This document shows positions 18,088-28,297 of a stretch of DNA of 64,000 nucleotides, in pieces (the first letter of the stretch is position 1; every line of letters starts with the position of its first letter). Source of the stretch: Desulfopila sp. IMCC35006 (lineage in GTDB: Bacteria > Desulfobacterota > Desulfobulbia > Desulfobulbales > Desulfocapsaceae); the NCBI RefSeq assembly GCF_005116645.1, contig NZ_SWCM01000003.1, forward strand, positions 62,001 to 126,000, read 5' to 3'. Under the pieces are notes generated by a model that was given only the letters and a program-made list of their open reading frames with translations, did no database searches and was not told the DNA's origin. Both the position numbers and the translations under genes were made by a program.

Positions 18088-18650
18088 TACAAACCTCCTT
18101 AGAATATTATTTTTATAGCTTTCGCCGTTTTATAATTTAAGACTAACTACGGCTTTTTACTATAGCAGAAACAATTTGTCAAGTGAATGACGAATCATTT
18201 ATAGCACCAGGAGACAAAGCCGTTTCTTTTATCATAAAACGCAATCTTCCTGGATAGATAGAACAACAAATCCCGCATGTATCAATGCGAGCGCCCTTAT
18301 ATCCTTGTGGCTGACATGGATAACAACCAAAGACTATCATTGCGCAGAGGCAACACGACTGGCAGACCTCAAAGCGACACTGAGAGTACCCTATTTATTG
18401 CATATGTCGATATCTTTTTCCATCATAACAGGCGGACAACCCTGTTTTCAACCATCCTCTTCCGTGACGGAGAGGAGAAAGAATTGGGTTTTTACTTGCA
18501 CAGGATACAAAGAAAGAGTAAATCGAACAGATTGTTAACTCACTGGCTTAAAATGCCGGCGAAACGTTGTTTTCCCACAGGCACCTTTCGAGAAAGCATC
18601 AATCGTAACGGCTTGTCCAATCATTAACCACAATTTCTTATACTTTATTT
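18088..18650. other. 563-bp divergent intergenic region (dsrC / ppiD-like)
   Basis: No supported gene. On the dsrC side TTGACA (18177-18182, minus strand) could be a -35 box, with an AT-rich -10 region (TAGTAA/TAAAAA) 14-17 bp further. A TATACT at about 18638 could serve the ppiD-like gene but lacks a clear -35. An open frame at 18277-18627 has no ribosome binding site or recognisable sequence. Confidence 0.4.
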
Positions 18651-20543
18651 ATGCTGCAGATACTCCGCAAAAAAGCCCAATCAACTTTTATTCAGGTCAT
18701 TGTCGTCGTTATTGCTCTGGTGTTTATATTCTGGGGAGTCGGGACCAACCTCACAGGAGATAGACAATCGGCATTGGTGGTCAACGGTGAGAATATAAGT
18801 TTCCAGCAATATCAGCAGGCCTACGACCGTGCCTATCAACGACTGAGCGATCAATTTGGCGGCAATGTTCCCAAAGGACTTGCGGAGACCTTTGGCGTAA
18901 AACAGCAAGTCATCAACCAGTTGATCCAGACCTCCCTGTTACGTCAGGGCGCTGAAAAAATGGGCATCCATGTCAGTGGCCAGGAGATCCAGCAGATCAT
19001 TAAAAACATGGCCCCGTTCCAGGAAAACGGCGAGTTCAGCATCGAACGGTACAAGGCCGTTCTGGCCGCCAACAGAATGGCGCCGACCAAATTCGAAGAA
19101 TCCATGAAGTTTGACAGATTATCGGAAGTTGCCGCCGAGGAAATCGGCAAATTTGCCGGCATTGTCACAGATTTCGAGATTCAGGAACTGTATAGCCAGC
19201 AGAATGAGAAAATTTCTGTCAAATATGTGAAAATCGCCGCCGACAATTTTGCCGACAAGGTGAAAATAGACGATACAGCCCTGAAGGCATGGTTTGAAAC
19301 TGTCAAAGATAACTACAAATCCGAACCGCAGCTCAAACTGCAGTATCTTGTGTTCACCTATGAAAGTGTGGCCAGTAAGATAGCTGTCGATCCGGCTAAA
19401 ATTAAGGAATACTACGAGAGCAACATAGATAAATATAAAATTCCCGAACAACGGCACGCGCGACATATTCTGTTCAAGGCAACCGACCAGGATACTGCAG
19501 AGCGACAGCAGGAACAGGCGAAAAAAGCGGAAGAGGTCAGAACACTTGCAAAAAAAGGTGGAGACTTCAGCGCTCTGGCCCGTCAATATTCTGAAGGCCC
19601 GACCAAGGATTCAGGCGGCGATCTCGGATTTTTTTCCGCCGGCCAGATGGTTCCCGCCTTCGACAAAGCTGTTTTTGCCATGAAGCCTGGCGACATCAGT
19701 CAGGTGGTTAAAACACAGTTCGGCTACCACATTATCTCGCTGGATGAAATTAAACAACCGGAAACAAAGTCACTTGAGTCGGTGACTGCGGAGATAACCA
19801 AAACCCTGCAACAACAGGAAGCTGAAAACATGACCTTCCAGATGGCCAATGACGCGTACGAGGGTATCATCGCCGCAGGAAGTTTTGCGCAGTATGCCAA
19901 AGATCATCCGACGACACATATAAATACGACCGATTTCTTCGCCAAGAACAATGCGCCAGCTGTGCTGAAGTCAGATGCACAATTTCTCGACAAGGCTTTT
20001 GAACTGCACAAAGGTGAACTGAGCTCACTTATCAAAGGAAATACCGGATATGCAATCCTCTATGCCGATGATGTTCAAGAACCTCAAGTTCCGGCGTTTG
20101 AGACCAAGAAAGATATCCTCGCGAAAGATTACCGAAAAGTGCAGTCCAGAGAAATGGCGGAAAAAGCAGCCAATGACATGTTGCAGGGCCTGCACGGTGA
20201 TAAGAAATTCGACGCCCTGGCACAGGAGAACGGCTACAAGGTTTTGGTATCAGGACTCCTCAGCAGGCGGGAGCAAAACGACACGCCATTTCCTTCTTCT
20301 TTGGTCGAAGATGTCTTTCTTCTCTCACCCTCATCTCCTTTACCGGAGAAGCCGGGAACGGTCGGAGACGATTTTTTTGTCTATACCTTTCTGGACAGAG
20401 AAATCCCTCCCATGCCAAAAGACAGCAAGGAAGTGGTTCAATACCGCGACAATCTGTTACGTTTGCGACAACAGCAGCTTCTTTCCGCCTGGCTCCGCCA
20501 TATGGAAACCGATGCCAAAATAACCAGACACCAAAGCCTCTAG
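18651..20543 (+). CDS. PpiD-like membrane-anchored periplasmic chaperone/parvulin
   Basis: A 630-residue SurA/PpiD-type folding factor. One N-terminal transmembrane anchor (about 12-33) is followed by a SurA-like N domain (GENISFQQYQQAY to about residue 190). A parvulin rotamase domain follows at about 265-365 (ARHILFKATDQD...FSALARQYSEGPTKDSGGDLGFF...VKTQFGYHIISL). The C-terminal region resembles a second, degenerate parvulin module. The family helps outer-membrane and secreted proteins fold. It is apparently monocistronic. Confidence 0.9.
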   Translation: MLQILRKKAQSTFIQVIVVVIALVFIFWGVGTNLTGDRQSALVVNGENISFQQYQQAYDRAYQRLSDQFGGNVPKGLAETFGVKQQVINQLIQTSLLRQGAEKMGIHVSGQEIQQIIKNMAPFQENGEFSIERYKAVLAANRMAPTKFEESMKFDRLSEVAAEEIGKFAGIVTDFEIQELYSQQNEKISVKYVKIAADNFADKVKIDDTALKAWFETVKDNYKSEPQLKLQYLVFTYESVASKIAVDPAKIKEYYESNIDKYKIPEQRHARHILFKATDQDTAERQQEQAKKAEEVRTLAKKGGDFSALARQYSEGPTKDSGGDLGFFSAGQMVPAFDKAVFAMKPGDISQVVKTQFGYHIISLDEIKQPETKSLESVTAEITKTLQQQEAENMTFQMANDAYEGIIAAGSFAQYAKDHPTTHINTTDFFAKNNAPAVLKSDAQFLDKAFELHKGELSSLIKGNTGYAILYADDVQEPQVPAFETKKDILAKDYRKVQSREMAEKAANDMLQGLHGDKKFDALAQENGYKVLVSGLLSRREQNDTPFPSSLVEDVFLLSPSSPLPEKPGTVGDDFFVYTFLDREIPPMPKDSKEVVQYRDNLLRLRQQQLLSAWLRHMETDAKITRHQSL

Positions 20544-20854
20544 CATTGACATATAAAAGGAGCGGACAATGCGCAACCATTGTCCGCTCCTCACTATCGG
20601 TAACCGCCCACTCATCCTTACATTGATATAGCGCATTCCAACGCCTCTCCTTTTCTTGAATTACTGCCGCCTCTCTCTGCTCCCCACATGGCAGCAGGGG
20701 GCGAAACGGACACTATAAAGCTGTCTTAGACGGATACAGGGCGGTATGTCAGAAAAAAGGTGCAGTTTTTGGTTCTCATTGGCAACAGACAATGATATAG
20801 TAACTGCTTCTCTTTTCGCCCCGCGCGAAAAACACCGATGCCATTTTCTGGAAG
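20544..20854. other. Intergenic region with inverted repeat at 20558-20591
   Basis: A perfect 14-bp stem (AGGAGCGGACAATG with CATTGTCCGCTCCT) and 6-nt loop lies 15 bp after the ppiD-like stop. No T-tract follows on the plus strand, but TTTTATAT follows on the minus strand. It probably terminates or stabilises the upstream mRNA. The remaining 260 bp show nothing else I can support. Confidence 0.6.
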
Positions 20855-23800
20855 ATGCTTTCCGCCAAGACCAGCAAAACATCTATGCAAAATCACGTTA
20901 CTCTCCTTGAACAGTACAAGAAGCTCACCCCTTTTGAACAGGCTCTTCTTCAATTACTTTCAATTGTCTACGAACCTGCTCACTCAACGCTCATTGTCAA
21001 TTGCCTGCGCAAGCTCGACCTGAAAAACCCTCGGGGCAACAAGCCGACAGCTGCCAATCTCAGCCATTATTTCAGTAAATTCGAGCAACTCGGCCTCCTG
21101 ACCAAAGACCGACAATGTGTCGACTCGATAGTTGAGGTGTTGAGCAAGATCGCCGTGAAGGAGCAGACATTTGCCCTCTTTGCCAATATTATCCAGGAAG
21201 AGGCTCCGGTCTCCTATTATTACGGTAAATGGACAATCCGATGCTGGCGGGGTATTCGTGAATTAAGAATAGGTGTCTACACACAACAGTTCGATCTCAT
21301 TGACGACGCCTCTGACTTTATAGAAGCCCAATGCAGCGAAATTGTCACTGAACCGCCGCCGACAGTGCGGATCCTGACCATGCCGTTTGATGCCGAATGG
21401 TTCAGAACGCTGCCCACCTCCTTTCGGTTCTACCTGCTGAACAATGTCTTGCAATATGGACAGGCGACTCTCTCCGACTATCCGGAATTAGTCGACTTCC
21501 TGGCTGATGATGCCGAATTCGCTGGACTTTCCGTAGATGAACAAGTGCCCTTTAAGCGCCTGCTTTTCAATGAGCTCGTATTTCGTGGCAGACTGTCGGA
21601 AGCGGACAAACTGATAGCTGACCACAAGGATTCCTTTCACGGTACCGGTGCCCGCGGAACGCTGTTGTTTCTCACGGGAAACAGCAGCGATGCCCTGGCT
21701 GCCTTTGATGAAGACCTGCTTTATTTACAAAAATTCAGCAATGATGAAAAAGTAGCTTTGTTTGGGCCGGCCGGAATTTTTTATATCCTGGTGCAATTGC
21801 AGGAAAGAGACCCGGAGGATTATTACCGGATTGCCGATAATATCAGCATCGCCCTTTCCCTCTTTCAGGGTGCCCGGGAAAATGTTGCCTATACCTATCT
21901 GGCTGCGGTCACCAACTCCCATATCAACAAAGGTCTTCATGGTGAAGAAATTCACCTCCCCGAAGGGACCAGGCCGAACGTACTGACTGTTGCCATTGCC
22001 GCTATCTGCCAGTACTGGCTCAACAGCGCTGTCGAGCCCGAGGTGGAATCGGAAATTCTGCACTTTTATGAACGAGCCTGCCGTCAGGGTTATGATTTTT
22101 TCACCATTGTGCTGGGTGAGATTCTCGCCACCATCAACCAGGACGACAATGACTACATTTTGACGACGGCCCCACTCCGGGAAAAAACGGCCATCATCCC
22201 CTTGTTGCCCATTCTTGAACCGGAAGAACCCTGGAAACGCAGCCTGCAGGCGCTTATTTATGCCACCAGCCAGGAAGCGGAGATCCCGCAGCAGGCAACC
22301 CGCATGATCTGGATGGTGTCGTTTGAAGACAAAATCATCAGCATCTCACCAAAAGAACAGAAGCTGAATCCGGATGGCGAGTGGAGCAAGGGACGGCCTC
22401 TCTCCCTGTCCCGGTTGTATAAGTCCAACAGGTTGAACTATCTCACCTCGCAGGACCGCCGGATCTGCGCGGCTATCAAAAAGTCGAACAATCCTGATAC
22501 CCACGGGGTGAACTTTTTCTTTGATATGGATAAAGCTCTGCCGGCAATGATCGGCCATCCGCATCTCTACCTGGCGGAATCCCCGCTCACTCCCGTGGAA
22601 TTTGTTGCCGGGGAACCGGAGCTTTTCGTTGAGGAACGGGGCGACAACCTGCATATCTGTTTCGCCCATCCGATCACTGCCGACACGATCAACTATTTCA
22701 GTGAAACACCCACCCGGGTGAAAATTATCCCCATCAACGACAACCATCGACGAATCGCACAGATTACCGGCAAGGACGGGATAACCGTCCCCATGGCCGC
22801 CAGTGAACAGGTGTTGACCGCCATCGGCAATATCTCTTCCTTCATGACCGTCCACTCAGCCATCGCCGTCGACAGCACCGGCCGAAAAAGCAGCAACATT
22901 ACCTTTGTCGAAGCCGATTCAACCATTTATATGCATCTCATCCCCTATGGTACGGGATTTCGACTGGAAATGTTCGTCAAACCTTTTCTGGAAGGCGGTC
23001 ACTACCTCAAACCCGGCCAGGGCGTTGAAAACATCATGGCCGAAGTCAATGGCAAACGACTCCAGACCCGGCGCAATCTCGCGCTTGAGGAAGAAAAGGC
23101 CAGAGACATCGAAGAGCTCTGCCCGATACTCGATCTGGCAATCGACATGGAGCAGGAAAACGACCGGGAATGGCATCTCTACGACCCGGACGATTGTCTC
23201 CAGGCCCTGATGGAGCTCCAGGCTATTCGCGACAAAGTGGTGATAGAGTGGCCAGAAGGGGAAAAACTGACCATCACCCACAAAGTGTCGCTGGAAAACC
23301 TCAACCTGAAGATACGGACCAATCGCCAGAACTGGTTTGCCATGAGCGGCCAGCTCACCCTCGATCAGGGCCAGGTTGTCGAATTGAAAGAACTGCTGGC
23401 CAAGGTCAAGAAATCGCCAGGCCGCTTTGTGGAAATAGGCGACGGACAATTCATTGCCCTGACCCAGGAGTTCAAGAAACGGCTGGAGGACATCAACCTC
23501 TTTTCCGAAGGACTGGCCGAAAACGGCAGCGACGAGGTGCTGGTCCACCCTCTGGCGGCCTTGCAACTGGAAAAAGTTGCCAACCTTGCCCATACCAGTG
23601 CCGACGCGGGATGGCAACAGCAGATTCAGAAAATCCGCGATGCCCAGGATTTCAAACCGGAACTCCCCTCGACGCTGCAGGCGGAACTGAGAGTCTACCA
23701 GCGGGAAGGCTATGAGTGGCTGGCCCGCCTGGCCCACTGGGGAGTCGGCGGTTGTCTCGCCGACGACATGGGGCTTGGCAAAACCATCCAATCCCTGGCC

Positions 23801-25054
23801 ATTATCCTTAAAATGGCGGTCCATGGACCATCCCTGGTGGTTGCCCCGACCTCGGTCTCGACCAACTGGCAATCCGAGGTTACCAGGTTTACCCCAACCA
23901 TCAATATTAAATTTCTGTCCAGCAAGGACCGGGAAAAAAGTATCAGTGACCTCGGCAGGTTCGATCTCCTGATAACAACCTATACCCTCCTGCAGCAGGA
24001 GAGCGAGCTCCTCTCAACCGTACCATGGCAGGTTGTCATTCTAGATGAAGCCCAGGCCATCAAAAACAGTGCCACCAAGCGCTCACGGGCGGCAATGTCA
24101 CTGCAGGCCGAATTCAAGCTCATCACTACCGGCACGCCGATAGAAAATCACCTTGGCGAGCTGTGGAACCTGTTTCATTTTATCAATCCTGGGCTGCTCG
24201 GGAGCCTGAACAGTTTCAACGAACGTTTTGCCGTTCCTATTGAGCGCTACCAGGATAGAGAAGCAAAGTTAAAACTTAAAAAACTTATCCGGCCTTTCAT
24301 CCTCAGGCGGATCAAATCCCAGGTTTTGGAAGAACTGCCATCGCGGACCGAAGTCACCCTGGAAGTTGAATTAAGCTCTGAAGAAGCCCACTTCTACGAA
24401 GCCCTGCGCCAGAATGCCATTGATATGCTGGAGAGTTCCAGGGAAAAGAAAGGCAGGCACCTGCAGATCCTGACCGAAATCATGAAACTGCGCCAGGCCT
24501 GTTGTAATCCCCGGCTGCTCGATGTAAACACCACGGTCGAAAGTTCCAAGCTGAATGTATTCGCTGCCGTGATCGAAGAGCTGCTCTCCAGTCGGCACAA
24601 AGCCCTGGTTTTCAGCCAGTTTATCGGTCACCTGAATATCATCCGTGAATATCTCGACAAACAGGGCATCAGCTACCAGTATCTGGACGGTGGCACCAGC
24701 AGCAAACAGAGGAAAATCAGGGTCGATGCCTTCCAGGCCGGACAGGGCGATCTCTTTCTCATCAGCCTGAAGGCCGGTGGCCTGGGTCTCAACCTCACCG
24801 CCGCTGATTACGTCATCCATATGGACCCCTGGTGGAACCCCGCCATTGAAGACCAGGCATCCGATCGGGCGCATAGAATTGGCCAGACTCGACCGGTCAC
24901 CATCTACCGGCTGGTCTGCAAGAACACCATTGAAGAAAAAATAGTCAAACTGCACCAGGAAAAGCGGGACCTGGCCGGCAGCCTTCTTGAGGGGAGCGAT
25001 ATCAGTGCCAAAATGACTTCTGAGGATCTGCTCGATCTGATCAAAGATAAGTGA
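20855..25054 (+). CDS. Large SNF2-family helicase-like ATPase
   Basis: This 1,399-residue protein has the SNF2/Swi2 motor at its C-terminus. An entry helix is near residue 945, followed by LADDMGLGKTIQS (Walker A, ~971), ILDEAQAIKN (DEAQ box, ~1066), TGTPIENHLGELWNL, FSQFIGHL (~1247), QAGQGDLFLISLKAGGLGLNL and DRAHRIGQTRPV (~1337). The first ~900 residues are mostly alpha-helical and unrecognised; a zinc-binding SWIM motif is not evident. Bacterial SNF2 proteins of this size (HepA/RapA- or SWF/SNF-like) remodel nucleoprotein, often RNA polymerase. The start is uncertain: ATG 20855 has GGAAG directly next to it, and ATG 20885 has none. Confidence 0.88.
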   Translation: MLSAKTSKTSMQNHVTLLEQYKKLTPFEQALLQLLSIVYEPAHSTLIVNCLRKLDLKNPRGNKPTAANLSHYFSKFEQLGLLTKDRQCVDSIVEVLSKIAVKEQTFALFANIIQEEAPVSYYYGKWTIRCWRGIRELRIGVYTQQFDLIDDASDFIEAQCSEIVTEPPPTVRILTMPFDAEWFRTLPTSFRFYLLNNVLQYGQATLSDYPELVDFLADDAEFAGLSVDEQVPFKRLLFNELVFRGRLSEADKLIADHKDSFHGTGARGTLLFLTGNSSDALAAFDEDLLYLQKFSNDEKVALFGPAGIFYILVQLQERDPEDYYRIADNISIALSLFQGARENVAYTYLAAVTNSHINKGLHGEEIHLPEGTRPNVLTVAIAAICQYWLNSAVEPEVESEILHFYERACRQGYDFFTIVLGEILATINQDDNDYILTTAPLREKTAIIPLLPILEPEEPWKRSLQALIYATSQEAEIPQQATRMIWMVSFEDKIISISPKEQKLNPDGEWSKGRPLSLSRLYKSNRLNYLTSQDRRICAAIKKSNNPDTHGVNFFFDMDKALPAMIGHPHLYLAESPLTPVEFVAGEPELFVEERGDNLHICFAHPITADTINYFSETPTRVKIIPINDNHRRIAQITGKDGITVPMAASEQVLTAIGNISSFMTVHSAIAVDSTGRKSSNITFVEADSTIYMHLIPYGTGFRLEMFVKPFLEGGHYLKPGQGVENIMAEVNGKRLQTRRNLALEEEKARDIEELCPILDLAIDMEQENDREWHLYDPDDCLQALMELQAIRDKVVIEWPEGEKLTITHKVSLENLNLKIRTNRQNWFAMSGQLTLDQGQVVELKELLAKVKKSPGRFVEIGDGQFIALTQEFKKRLEDINLFSEGLAENGSDEVLVHPLAALQLEKVANLAHTSADAGWQQQIQKIRDAQDFKPELPSTLQAELRVYQREGYEWLARLAHWGVGGCLADDMGLGKTIQSLAIILKMAVHGPSLVVAPTSVSTNWQSEVTRFTPTINIKFLSSKDREKSISDLGRFDLLITTYTLLQQESELLSTVPWQVVILDEAQAIKNSATKRSRAAMSLQAEFKLITTGTPIENHLGELWNLFHFINPGLLGSLNSFNERFAVPIERYQDREAKLKLKKLIRPFILRRIKSQVLEELPSRTEVTLEVELSSEEAHFYEALRQNAIDMLESSREKKGRHLQILTEIMKLRQACCNPRLLDVNTTVESSKLNVFAAVIEELLSSRHKALVFSQFIGHLNIIREYLDKQGISYQYLDGGTSSKQRKIRVDAFQAGQGDLFLISLKAGGLGLNLTAADYVIHMDPWWNPAIEDQASDRAHRIGQTRPVTIYRLVCKNTIEEKIVKLHQEKRDLAGSLLEGSDISAKMTSEDLLDLIKDK

Positions 25055-25062
25055 GGGGAGCG

Positions 25063-25491
25063 CTACTCGATCAAATTGGCCAGAATAAGGCCGAAAAAGG
25101 AGTGGCCGCTCCTTGCAAAGAACCAGCCCAGATGACTCCGGCACTGCCTGCAGAGGGCATAGCGCCAGAGGTAACCGGCAAACCAGGTGAAGTCTGAAGT
25201 AGCCACCCCCGCGCGTTGACAGCCCGGCGCAAGGCTGTAGCAGCCCAGCTCAAAAACTATTCCTGCAGGGTTAAAAAAGGCGTGGAGATGCGAACCCTGA
25301 ACCGCGATCTTCCGGTCCCGGCTGGTTACCACTCGCCCACATACTTTGCAGTATATGGCTTCGATGGGGCCGGTCTGCTCCTGCCTCTGCCCTTGCCCGA
25401 CAGGCTGACCCGGCCGACGACGGCCCCGTCCATCATCGGCCCGAAACCAATAACTGGTGCTAGTCGCTGTCTCCACTGTAATATTCCACAA
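25063..25491 (-). CDS. CULT-domain (cereblon thalidomide-binding-domain-like) small protein
   Basis: After a ~40-residue polar N-terminus, residues 46-142 match the CULT fold. Zinc ligands are CKVC (C48, C51) and CRQC (C114, C117). Also present are the HLHAFFNPAGIVFELGCY segment, the TWFAGYLWRYALC block, and HLGWFF. W103, W109 and W123 occupy the places of the tri-Trp cage that binds cyclic imides (thalidomide, uridine-like ligands) in human cereblon and in the bacterial homologue from Magnetospirillum. The physiological ligand in bacteria is unknown. It overlaps the 3' end of the cobA-hemD gene by 32 bp on the same strand; the start is a TTG or an internal GTG (25476), both weak. Confidence 0.82.
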   Translation of the reverse strand: MWNITVETATSTSYWFRADDGRGRRRPGQPVGQGQRQEQTGPIEAIYCKVCGRVVTSRDRKIAVQGSHLHAFFNPAGIVFELGCYSLAPGCQRAGVATSDFTWFAGYLWRYALCRQCRSHLGWFFARSGHSFFGLILANLIE

Positions 25492-27028
25492 TAGCCTTGA
25501 TCAATCCTTCGATGGTATATTCTTCAGGCTGTACATCAACCCGTAAGCCGTTATCGGTCACCGTTTTAGCAGTTATCGGTCCGATCGCCGCTATCTTGAT
25601 CCCCGCCAGGATCTCCTGCAGCTCTTTCTGATTTTCTGCATCGATCATTGCCAGAAAATTACGCACGGTGGAGGAGCTGGTAAAGGTAATCATCCCCACC
25701 CCGCCATTTGCGAGCTCTTCTCTGAGACTCTCTTTATCGACCTTGGCAGGGCTGTTCTGATAGACCGGAGCCACAGTCACCTGGGCGCCTGCCCCGCGCA
25801 GCGTCTCAGGCAGTATCTCCCGGGCATGCAGAGCTCGCGGAATCAGAATGTTGCGCCCTTCGATTCCTTGATCAAGAAGAGCTTCCGCCAGCCCTTCGCC
25901 CGTGAAGGTGCTGGGAATGAGATCGGCATTCAGCCCGTAACCCAGCAAAAAATCAGCGGTACTCTTGCCGACGACAGCAAGATCAGGCCCTTTCAGGTCG
26001 CGCGCATCCATGCCCTTCGAGTAGAGACGCTCAAAGAAATATTTCACCCCATTCAGTGAAGTAAAAAGGATCCAGTGATATTCTTTCAGTCGCTCCAATT
26101 CATCATCCAGCACGTCGTAGGAATCAACCGGTTTGATATGAATTGTCGAATATTCGAGGCAGTTGGCGCCAAACTCTTCGAGTCCGGCCACCAGTTCACT
26201 GGCCTGTTCACGGGTCCGGGTAACGATTATTTTTTTACCGAACAGCGGCCGTTTTTCGTACCAGTTCATAGTATCGCGCAGTTTTACAACCTCACCGACA
26301 ATGACCAGTGAAGGCGGTTTAATACCTGCATCGGAGACAACCTGGGTTATGGTCTCAAGGGTACCGACCACCGAATGCTGCAGAGGCGTCGATGCCCAGC
26401 GCACAACAGCTACGGGAGTCTTGGGATCACGACCATATTTGATAAGGTTGGCGACTATAGTCGGCAGATTTTTAATACCCATATAGATGACCAGGGTGCC
26501 GGCACCTGTCGATAATTTTTCCCAATCGATGTTGGACTTCTCCTTCGTCGGGTCTTCATGTCCGGTAACAAAGGCCACGGAAGCAGTAAAATCCCGGTGG
26601 GTAATGGGTATACCGGCATAGGTTGCCGCCGCCGTGGCTGAGGTCACCCCCGGTACCACTTCAAAAGGGATTCCGGCAGCATGCAGTTTTTCCACCTCTT
26701 CGCCACCCCGGCCAAAAATAAACGGATCGCCGCCTTTCAGCCGTACCACCATCTTCCCTTCCAGGGCGTGATCTACCAGCATCTGACTGATTTCTTCCTG
26801 GGTATATGCATGTTTCACCCCGCCCTTTTTACCCACATAGAGCAGCTCAGCGCGAGCCGATGCATGTTTGAGCAATTTTTTACTGGCAAGGTAGTCATAA
26901 ACCACGACCTCAGCCCGCTCAAGCAAACTTTTCCCACGTACGGTAATGAGACCTGGGTCTCCTGGACCGGCACCAACCAGATACACCTTTCCGGGTTTTT
27001 TCATTTTAATTTTTTCTTCCATAATCAA
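25460..27028 (-). CDS. Uroporphyrinogen-III C-methyltransferase / uroporphyrinogen-III synthase fusion
   Basis: A 522-residue two-domain enzyme. Residues ~12-250 are the SUMT (CobA/CysG-A) domain: [56 protein letters not shown] and [11 protein letters not shown]. Residues ~265-515 are HemD, closing linear hydroxymethylbilane to uroporphyrinogen III. Together they make precorrin-2 for sirohaem, needed by sulfite reductase, as well as for cobalamin. CobA-HemD fusions are common in Gram-positive bacteria and deltaproteobacteria. The start could also be ATG 27022 or ATG 27004 ([11 protein letters not shown]), the latter 11 nt after GGAAG. Confidence 0.95.
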   Translation of the reverse strand: MIMEEKIKMKKPGKVYLVGAGPGDPGLITVRGKSLLERAEVVVYDYLASKKLLKHASARAELLYVGKKGGVKHAYTQEEISQMLVDHALEGKMVVRLKGGDPFIFGRGGEEVEKLHAAGIPFEVVPGVTSATAAATYAGIPITHRDFTASVAFVTGHEDPTKEKSNIDWEKLSTGAGTLVIYMGIKNLPTIVANLIKYGRDPKTPVAVVRWASTPLQHSVVGTLETITQVVSDAGIKPPSLVIVGEVVKLRDTMNWYEKRPLFGKKIIVTRTREQASELVAGLEEFGANCLEYSTIHIKPVDSYDVLDDELERLKEYHWILFTSLNGVKYFFERLYSKGMDARDLKGPDLAVVGKSTADFLLGYGLNADLIPSTFTGEGLAEALLDQGIEGRNILIPRALHAREILPETLRGAGAQVTVAPVYQNSPAKVDKESLREELANGGVGMITFTSSSTVRNFLAMIDAENQKELQEILAGIKIAAIGPITAKTVTDNGLRVDVQPEEYTIEGLIKAIVEYYSGDSD

Positions 27029-27130
27029 AGCTGACAGATATCTGCTCTTATCCGCACTGAACGTAACACCCTGCTGCTGGTAGAAGCGGAGACCTGAAGA
27101 ACAATCGTCAATACAATATCGTTAAAGACA

Positions 27131-27165
27131 AAAAGGGCTTTCCCGCACCAGGGGAAGGCCCTTTT
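27131..27165 (-). terminator. Intrinsic terminator downstream of adk
   Basis: A 14-bp stem (AAAAGGGCTTTCCC with GGGAAGGCCCTTTT, one G-T pair) and 7-nt loop lie about 46 bp past the adk stop. On the minus strand the stem is followed by TTTTTGTCTTT. Confidence 0.88.
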
Positions 27166-27211
27166 CCATAAAAAAATGAGAATCAGCTACGTTGTGACCT
27201 CATGGCAACAA

Positions 27212-27892
27212 TTACAGCTCACTCATGATAGCTTTGGTTACATCACCAATTGAAGCAGACCCGTCAACGGAAATAACTTTCGGACCATCGGTATTTTTAA
27301 AGTAGTTGACTGCCGCCATGGTACCGGTCTCTTCGTCATAGTAAATGTTATGACGCTTGCTGATAGCCTCTTCATCCTGATCGTCGGCACGGGTCTTCAA
27401 GTCACCGCCACAGACGCGGCAAACCAGCTTGCCGTCTTTTTCCACCGGCTTGATTGCATCAAAAGCTATGTGGTTCGGATGATTGTTGTCGTTCACACAG
27501 AGACGACGCCCCATGATGCGATCTTTGGCGATTTGTCGGTCAAGCCGGATCTCGATCACATAATCGAGGGCCAGCCCTTCTTTTTTCAGGGTCTCGGCGA
27601 GGGTAATTGCCTGGTCCTTCGATCGTGGGAAACCGTCAAGGATCCAGCCATCTTTACAGTCATCTTTCAAAAGACGGGCAACCATCATTGGGATGGTGAT
27701 ATCGTCTGGTACTAAATCACCTTTATCGATAAACTGTTTGGCTTTTTTACCCAGTTCGGTACCACCGACAATGTGCTCCCGGAAAATAGCTCCGGATTCA
27801 ATGTGCGGAATATTGTATTTCTTCTGTACAATAGCACCCTGAGTCCCTTTACCACTGCCGTTTGGTCCAAAAACAAGAATGTTCTTACCCAT
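27212..27892 (-). CDS. adk: Adenylate kinase
   Basis: A 226-residue adenylate kinase (ATP + AMP to 2 ADP). It has the P-loop FGPNGSGKGTQ at residues 8-18, the AMP-binding region IESGAIFRE and GDLVPDD, DGFPRSKDQA and the LID entrance GRRLC. The LID region is unusual: CVNDNNHPNHIAFD followed by CRVCGG rather than a regular CxxC...CxxC/D zinc site, so metal may be held by Cys/His residues. TAAAAGGAGA precedes the ATG. It is monocistronic with its own terminator. Confidence 0.94.
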   Translation of the reverse strand: MGKNILVFGPNGSGKGTQGAIVQKKYNIPHIESGAIFREHIVGGTELGKKAKQFIDKGDLVPDDITIPMMVARLLKDDCKDGWILDGFPRSKDQAITLAETLKKEGLALDYVIEIRLDRQIAKDRIMGRRLCVNDNNHPNHIAFDAIKPVEKDGKLVCRVCGGDLKTRADDQDEEAISKRHNIYYDEETGTMAAVNYFKNTDGPKVISVDGSASIGDVTKAIMSEL

Positions 27893-28297
27893 AATCTCAG
27901 TCTCCTTTTAAACTTTACAATTAGTACAACGTTATTGGGAAAAACCGTAAATAACTAAGTAGTTTAACGGAGGCGGCCCCGGAATGAGATGGTGCAAAGC
28001 CTGGAGCTGCAAACTTGCCTTCCGAATCGTAACAAGCTGAATACTATAGACCAAAATAGTTAATCGAGCCATAAAAATATCTCTGCATAGATTTTGACTT
28101 TCACTTGCAAAACGGTTATTTTCAAGGGCATTAAGCAATAAGGGTATATCCTCATTACTCTAACCCCGGCAAACAGGAAGAAACCCGGAATTTTGCATTG
28201 CCCCGCAGAATGGGGTAACCAGAACCTGACAACACCGGCAATTCCTGATCCACCTCCGCGCACGCGGCAATCTTAACAAAAACAGTCATTGGTACAT
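27893..28297. other. Divergent intergenic region (adk / hom), 405 bp
   Basis: No gene, repeat or clear promoter box pair that I can support. It must contain the start signals for both adk (minus) and hom (plus). Confidence 0.4.

Noticed and set aside
18277-18627. 116-residue open frame between dsrC and the ppiD-like gene
   Set aside because: No ribosome binding site, no recognisable family sequence, composition unlike coding regions here.
20661-20953. Minus-strand frames upstream of the SNF2 gene
   Set aside because: Overlap the SNF2 start in antisense, low-complexity, without ribosome binding sites.
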